DNA from: Paenibacillus sp. PL91
Lineage (GTDB): Bacteria; Bacillota; Bacilli; Paenibacillales; Paenibacillaceae
Reading direction: 5' to 3'
Assembly (NCBI RefSeq): GCF_012935325.2
Contig: NZ_JABBYG020000023.1
Span: forward strand, 1-64,000
DNA: 64,000 nucleotides
In this document: piece by piece, positions 59,446 to 64,000 of the stretch
Position numbering within the stretch: position 1 is the stretch's first letter
How the letters are laid out: each line of letters opens with the position of its first letter
Made by a program: the position numbers and the translations under genes
The notes under the pieces: generated by a model
Seen by the model: only the letters and a program-made list of their open reading frames with translations
What the model was told of the DNA's origin: nothing
The model's database searches: none

Positions 59446-61683
59446 TTGGCGAAAACGTACAAATCGATGTGGAAGGCAAGCTTGGCTGCGGCTATTTCCG
59501 TCAGTCTAGCGGCAATGCCGCTCACGGTAACGGCGGCGGAATCAAGTGCAGGCGGTACCGTCGAGCTGCGTATTATGGAAACGTCGGATCTGCATGTGAA
59601 CATGATGAACTACGATTATTTTGCGGACAAGCCTACTGATGAATACGGACTGGCTAAGACGGCATCGCTTATCAAGAAAGCGCGCGAGGAAGCCCCGAAC
59701 AGCCTATTGTTCGATAATGGCGACTTGATTCAAGGGAATCCGCTGGGCGATTATGTCGCAACGGTTGATAAGCTGAAGCAGGGCGAGACGCATCCCGTCT
59801 ATAAGGCTATGAATTTGCTAGATTATGATGCAGGCAACTTAGGCAATCATGAATTCAATTATGGTTTGGAGTTTTTGGAAAATACGCTTGCCGGGGCGGA
59901 CTTCCCTTATGTGAATGCAAATATTTATAAGGCGGACGGCGATAAAGATGAGTCGAACGACGTCAATTTGTTTAAACCGTACCTGATTCTGGATAAGGAA
60001 GTAACGGACGGCTCCGGCGCGAAGCATACGCTGAAGGTGGGCGTAATCGGCTTTGTGCCTCCCCAAATTACGCAGTGGGATAAAGCGCATTTGGAAGGGA
60101 AGGTCGTCGTTAAGGATATCGTGAAGACAGCAGAGCTGTTTGTGCCGGAAATGAAGGCGAAGGGAGCGGATATCATTGTCGCGATTCCGCACTCGGGCTT
60201 TGAGGATATTCCGCAAACGCCGCTGATGGAAAACTCGGTGCTCTATTTAAGCAAGGTTGCAGGCATTAACGCGATCTTGTTCGGTCATGCCCATAAGGTG
60301 TTTCCTGACAAATCGTTTGAAGGAAAAGCGGGCGTTGATCTCGCCAAAGGAACGATAAACGGCGTCCCTTCCGTGGAGCCTGGCTTCTGGGGCAATAATC
60401 TCGGCATTATTGATCTCACGCTTGAGAAGAAGGACGGGAAGTGGACGGTTGCTGATTCGAAGACCTCGGTTAAGCCCATCTTCGATACCGTGAACAAGAA
60501 GCCGCTTGTAGATGCAGACCAAGCCGTCGTCGATGCGGTGAAGGAGGACCATGAGAATACGCTGGCGTATGTACGGGGACCTGTCGGCAAGACGACAGCA
60601 TCCATCAATAGCTGGTTTGCGCTCATTCAAGATGATCCTTCCATTCAAATCGTCACGAATGCGCAGAAGTGGTATGTCGAGAAGCAGCTGCAAGGAACGG
60701 AATACGAGGGCATTCCTGTGCTCTCGGCAGGCGCGCCGTTCAAAGCGGGCGGCCGCCAAGGAGCCAATTACTATACGAATATTCAAGCAGGCGACATTGC
60801 GATTAAGAACGTTGCCGATTTGTATTTGTACTCCAATACGGTAAATGCGGTGCTCGTGTCGGGCGCGGAGCTTAGAGAATGGCTCGAGTGGTCGGCAGGC
60901 CAGTTCCTGCAGATCGATGCTGCGAGCAAGGAGAAGCAAGAGCTTATCAATAATGATTTTCCAACGTATAATTTCGATGTGATCGATGGCGTAACTTATC
61001 AGATCGATGTTACGCAGCCGCCGAAGTATGAAGCGAATGGCGTGCTTAAGAATGAAGGCGCGAAGCGGATCGTCAATCTGCAATTTGACGGCAAACCGAT
61101 AAAAGAGGATCAAAAGTTCGTGGTGGCTTCCAACAATTATCGCGCTTCCTCCAGCAAATTCGCTAACCCCGATGGCAAGCGAGTCATTCTCGCCGCACCA
61201 GACGAGAACCGTCAGGTCGTCATTGATTACATTCGTACCAACAAAACGATCAATCCTTCTGCGGACGGCAACTGGTCTCTCGCGCCTATCAATGATACGG
61301 TGAATGTTACCTTCAAGACATCGCCGGAAGCGAAGAGCGCAGATGAAGCGAACGAGACCATTGCCTTCGCGGCAGATACGGAGGACGGCTATGCGGAGTT
61401 TAGGCTGGACCTCAGTGCGAAGAACGTAGTGAAGCCTGAGGAGCCTGCGGAGCCTGTCGAGCCGACAGAGCCGGAAGTTAAACCTGAGCCTGAGAAGCCG
61501 GTTGTGACTGTGCCTCAAGTGCCAGTGCCTCAGGAGGCTGTGTATACGGTCAAATCGGGCGACACGCTCTATGCCATAGCGATTAAGCACGGAACGACGT
61601 GGCAGAAATTAGCAAGCTACAATAAGCTGAACAACCCGAATAGGATCTATCCGGGACAAAAGATTAAAATACCTGCTAAGTAA
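59446..61683 (+). CDS. Secreted 5'-nucleotidase/2',3'-cyclic phosphodiesterase with LysM domain
   Basis: The 745-residue protein has a signal peptide ending near VTAAES, a metallophosphatase domain (METSDLHVNM, FDNGDLIQGNPLGDY, GNHEFNYG, GHAHKVF) and a 5'-nucleotidase C-terminal domain (AGAPFKAGGR, VASNNYRASS). A Pro-Glu-rich linker and one C-terminal LysM (YTVKSGDTLYAIAIKHG) follow. It should release phosphate and nucleosides from extracellular nucleotides while held on the wall by LysM. The start is TTG 59446 after GAGGAGGAG; the frame from 59389 lacks a site. Confidence 0.9.
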   Translation: MAKTYKSMWKASLAAAISVSLAAMPLTVTAAESSAGGTVELRIMETSDLHVNMMNYDYFADKPTDEYGLAKTASLIKKAREEAPNSLLFDNGDLIQGNPLGDYVATVDKLKQGETHPVYKAMNLLDYDAGNLGNHEFNYGLEFLENTLAGADFPYVNANIYKADGDKDESNDVNLFKPYLILDKEVTDGSGAKHTLKVGVIGFVPPQITQWDKAHLEGKVVVKDIVKTAELFVPEMKAKGADIIVAIPHSGFEDIPQTPLMENSVLYLSKVAGINAILFGHAHKVFPDKSFEGKAGVDLAKGTINGVPSVEPGFWGNNLGIIDLTLEKKDGKWTVADSKTSVKPIFDTVNKKPLVDADQAVVDAVKEDHENTLAYVRGPVGKTTASINSWFALIQDDPSIQIVTNAQKWYVEKQLQGTEYEGIPVLSAGAPFKAGGRQGANYYTNIQAGDIAIKNVADLYLYSNTVNAVLVSGAELREWLEWSAGQFLQIDAASKEKQELINNDFPTYNFDVIDGVTYQIDVTQPPKYEANGVLKNEGAKRIVNLQFDGKPIKEDQKFVVASNNYRASSSKFANPDGKRVILAAPDENRQVVIDYIRTNKTINPSADGNWSLAPINDTVNVTFKTSPEAKSADEANETIAFAADTEDGYAEFRLDLSAKNVVKPEEPAEPVEPTEPEVKPEPEKPVVTVPQVPVPQEAVYTVKSGDTLYAIAIKHGTTWQKLASYNKLNNPNRIYPGQKIKIPAK

Positions 61684-61698
61684 TCGATCTGCGTTGAT

Positions 61699-61742
61699 AA
61701 AAAGACGTTTTCCGCGTAACGTTAGCGGAAAGCGTCTTTTTC
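61699..61742 (+). terminator. Terminator after the nucleotidase gene
   Basis: AAAAAGACG..TTCCGC pairs with GCGGAA..CGTCTTTTT. Confidence 0.93.
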
Positions 61743-61839
61743 GCTGCATGCGGCGGTTGTGCCCGTATGAACTGGGCTAGACTTAACTCATAATAAGTCG
61801 CAGTGGATACAGCGAGAACGAACATAAGGAGGAATAACC

Positions 61840-62349
61840 ATGCGTATCTATTCGTTTCCGCCGGTTATCGATGAGCGTGCGCGCGTGCTTATTCTTGGGA
61901 CGGCGCCAAGCGTGAAATCACTGGAGCATCAACAATTTTATGGGCATCCGCAAAATTTCATGTGGCGCATTATCTATCGTTTGTTTAATGATTCCGATGC
62001 CGATCCGGTCTACGAGAATCGGCTCGCTTTCCTGAAGGAGCATCGCCTTGCGCTGTGGGATGTCATAGAGTCCTGCGAGCGGGAAGGCAGCCTGGATGTG
62101 AATATACGCGGAGAAGTGCCGCAAAAGCTGCCCGAGCTTGTGGCAAACTATCCGGATTTACGCTGCTTCGCGTTTAACGGAAGCAAAGCGTACGACACCT
62201 TTCATAAATTTTATCGCGGGCATGAAAGCTTTAAGGACATTGCGCTGCTTAAGCTTCCTTCCTCAAGTCCGATCCCTACTCCGAAGATGAGGACGCTTGA
62301 GGATCGGGTGGAGGCATGGCGGGTAATTGTGCCGTATGCAACAACTTAA
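61840..62349 (+). CDS. Hypoxanthine/uracil-DNA glycosylase (HDG family)
   Basis: The 169-residue protein belongs to the uracil-DNA glycosylase superfamily, close to DNA-deoxyinosine glycosylases. It has LGTAPSVKSLEHQQFYGHP in the active-site region, NFMWRII, and LPSSSP as the DNA-intercalation motif. It should remove deaminated adenine (hypoxanthine) from DNA. AAGGAGGAA lies five bases before the ATG. Confidence 0.87.
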   Translation: MRIYSFPPVIDERARVLILGTAPSVKSLEHQQFYGHPQNFMWRIIYRLFNDSDADPVYENRLAFLKEHRLALWDVIESCEREGSLDVNIRGEVPQKLPELVANYPDLRCFAFNGSKAYDTFHKFYRGHESFKDIALLKLPSSSPIPTPKMRTLEDRVEAWRVIVPYATT

Positions 62350-62426
62350 CCGCGCTCTAGCGTTGAAATTACGAGGCTTCCTGTATATAGTAGTTACATA
62401 AGATTAGACTGAACAGGAGTAAGATG

Positions 62427-62900
62427 ATGGCTGAAAGCAGGAAAGTGCGAATTACTTTGGAGAGCGTGCAGGACGGAAGCTCGCACAACCACACATACGT
62501 GGGCGAATGGTTTCGCAAGGAGCGGTCTATCTTTATCCGCTACAGCGAACCGGCAGTTGAGGGCGAACCAAGCGCTGGCGAGGTGCGCACGCTTGTGAAA
62601 TATCGGCAAGGCGAGCTGTCCATCACAAGGCGGGGCGTCATCGAATCGGAGCAGCTATTTGTGCCCGGGCTTAGGCGGACTGGCCGCTACCACTCAGCGA
62701 TGACGTCTTTTGCGCTTGAGACGGATACGATGATGCTGTCGCTGCAGATACCGAACGGTGATGGGACAAGCACAGCAGCAGAGACGCTGCCGACGGAGCT
62801 GCCTTTTACGCTAGAGTGGGAGTACGAGATGCACGTGGGTGAACAAATGTCGGGCCGATTCCATATACGGCTCCATATACAGGAGGAACGAAATCAATGA
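62427..62900 (+). CDS. ywiB: DUF1934 (YwiB-like) beta-barrel protein
   Basis: The 157-residue protein matches the DUF1934 family, a small lipocalin-like beta-barrel. In Bacillus subtilis ywiB also precedes argS. Function is unknown. The ATG codons at 62424 and 62427 are both possible; AGGAG gives spacers of 4 and 7 bases, so 62427 is slightly better. The stop overlaps the argS start (ATGA), so argS translation is coupled to it. Confidence 0.85.
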   Translation: MAESRKVRITLESVQDGSSHNHTYVGEWFRKERSIFIRYSEPAVEGEPSAGEVRTLVKYRQGELSITRRGVIESEQLFVPGLRRTGRYHSAMTSFALETDTMMLSLQIPNGDGTSTAAETLPTELPFTLEWEYEMHVGEQMSGRFHIRLHIQEERNQ

Positions 62901-64000
62901 ATTCAAATGTACTAGAGAAAATGTATGAACAGGTTAAAGCGGCGATTGCCGATGCTGCAGTGGCAGCTGGCCTTGCAGCGCGGGAAGAGCTTCCTGCATT
63001 TGTGATTGAGGTTCCGAAGGATAAATCGCATGGTGATTTGGCTACCAATGCCGCTATGCAGCTAACTAAGCTGGCTAAGAAAAATCCCCGCCAAATCGCA
63101 GAAGCGATCATTGCTCACTTGGATACGAAGCAAGCTTCGATCCAATCGGCTGAAATTGCGGGCCCGGGGTTCATTAACTTCCGCATGGACAACAGCTACC
63201 TTTATCCGGTTGTGAGCGCTGCGCTTGAAGAGGGAGAAAACTATGGACGGACTTTAGAAGGCAACGGCAAACGCGTCCAAGTAGAGTTCGTTAGCGCGAA
63301 TCCTACAGGCAGCCTGCATCTTGGACATGCGCGCGGCGCGGCGGTTGGCGATGCTTTGTGCAATGTGCTTGACTATGCCGGCTATGACGTCACTCGCGAG
63401 TACTATATTAATGATGCCGGCAAACAAGTAGAGAACCTAGCTGTGTCCATTGAGTCCCGTTACCGTCAAGCGCTGGGACAAGCAGCGGAAATGCCGGAGG
63501 ACGGCTACTATGGCGAGGATATTATCGGCTTCGCAAAGCTGCTCGTTGAGCAAGAGGGAGATAAGCTGCTGGAGCTGCCTGATCAAGAGCGGTTCACCTT
63601 TTTCCGTCAGTTTGGCCTAGAGCGTGAGCTCGACAAAATTAAACGCGATCTTGGAAGATTCCGCGTAGGCTTTGACGTGTGGTACAGCGAAACGGCCCTC
63701 TATGAGAGCGGACAAGTTGAACAAGGGCTTGAAGCGCTGAGAGCAACAGGGCATGTCTATGAAGAAGAAGGAGCGACATGGCTGTCGACGATGACGTTCG
63801 GCGACGACAAAAACCGCGTGCTCGTGAAAAATGACGGCTCATACACTTATTTGACGCCTGATATCGCGTATCACCGTGACAAATACAGCCGTGGCTTCGA
63901 CCAGATGATCAACATTTGGGGCGCAGACCACCATGGTTATATTCCGCGTGTGAAGGCGGCTATGGAAGCACTCGGCAATGATCCGAAGAAATTGACTGTG
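62897..64000 (+). CDS. argS: Arginyl-tRNA synthetase, N-terminal 368 codons (runs off the window)
   Basis: ArgS charges tRNA-Arg. The N-terminal additional domain (AIADAAVAAGL, PKDKSHGDLATNAAMQL, GPGFINFRMD) and the class I signature SANPTGSLHLGHARG are present, then GADHHGYIPRVKAAM. The gene is open to the last base of the window, so the KMSK motif and the anticodon-binding domain are missing. AGGAGGAA lies eight bases before the ATG. Confidence 0.97.
   Translation, partial: MNSNVLEKMYEQVKAAIADAAVAAGLAAREELPAFVIEVPKDKSHGDLATNAAMQLTKLAKKNPRQIAEAIIAHLDTKQASIQSAEIAGPGFINFRMDNSYLYPVVSAALEEGENYGRTLEGNGKRVQVEFVSANPTGSLHLGHARGAAVGDALCNVLDYAGYDVTREYYINDAGKQVENLAVSIESRYRQALGQAAEMPEDGYYGEDIIGFAKLLVEQEGDKLLELPDQERFTFFRQFGLERELDKIKRDLGRFRVGFDVWYSETALYESGQVEQGLEALRATGHVYEEEGATWLSTMTFGDDKNRVLVKNDGSYTYLTPDIAYHRDKYSRGFDQMINIWGADHHGYIPRVKAAMEALGNDPKKLTV

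Noticed and set aside
60247..61590. 447-codon minus-strand frame opposite the nucleotidase gene
   Set aside because: The protein is Arg/Leu/Ile-rich without domains and is the reverse-strand shadow of a strongly conserved gene.
1..64000. Mobile elements, prophage, CRISPR arrays and defence systems
   Set aside because: No transposase, integrase, regularly spaced repeats or restriction genes were recognised anywhere in the window.

Overview
The window looks like chromosomal DNA of a spore-forming, motile Gram-positive bacterium of the Paenibacillaceae (Paenibacillus or a close relative). The grounds are the guaB-dacA-pdxS-pdxT-serS-tRNA-Ser gene order known from Bacillus, spore genes (sspP-like, spo0E-like, a pbpG homologue with a forespore-type promoter), strong AGGAGG ribosome binding sites with many GTG/TTG starts, a quinol oxidase (qox) operon, and moderate GC. 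No phage, insertion sequence, CRISPR array or plasmid gene was seen. Identifications come from reading motifs and from memory of families; no database search was run.

Region by region. 1-80: 3' end of a 5S rRNA gene with its terminator. 0.1-7.4 kb: Eis-like acetyltransferase, guaB, dacA, pdxS-pdxT and serS. 7.5-8.5 kb: tRNA-Ser(UGA) and a small operon that ends with an sspP-like spore protein. 8.5-15.1 kb: a lipoprotein, then an ECF-type uptake transporter (S component, fused double ATPase, T component) with a PHP-domain protein, divergent from a MurR/RpiR-type regulator. 15.2-18.8 kb: small membrane proteins, a PadR regulator translationally coupled to an FtsW/RodA-like protein with an N-terminal prefix domain, and tRNA-Arg(CCU). 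18.9-22.1 kb: a GAF/HD-GYP protein, a glycosyltransferase and Ohr.

22.2-28.7 kb: a five-gene minus-strand cluster of ATP-grasp ligase, MurE-like ligase, glutamine-dependent asparagine synthase, membrane-anchored C39-type peptidase with a SpaA-like domain, and an aspartate/glutamate-type racemase. This is the most interesting part. It resembles a kit for making and amidating a D-amino-acid branch on a peptidoglycan precursor or a related peptide. 28.7-33.8 kb: an AT-rich gap, a Spo0E-like phosphatase, tadA, paired DnaA-box-like sites, an orphan PAS histidine kinase, a Rossmann protein and a pseudouridine synthase. 33.8-41.5 kb: motAB, a YkuI-like EAL protein, an MFS transporter, a photolyase, and an NlpC/P60 hydrolase behind a c-di-AMP (ydaO/yuaA) riboswitch.

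41.8-49.3 kb: a secreted protein, an M1 aminopeptidase with a membrane protein, ywhD, and an ECF sigma/anti-sigma operon with two membrane proteins. 49.3-55 kb: a tandem GNAT protein and qoxABCD. 55.2-59.2 kb: a class A penicillin-binding protein (pbpG-like) divergent from speE-speB. 59.4-64 kb: a LysM-bearing 5'-nucleotidase, a hypoxanthine-DNA glycosylase, a DUF1934 protein and the first 368 codons of argS, which runs off the end.

Recurring themes are cell-wall synthesis and turnover (dacA, FtsW-like, MurE-like, NlpC/P60, pbpG), sporulation and second-messenger signalling (c-di-AMP riboswitch, EAL and HD-GYP proteins).
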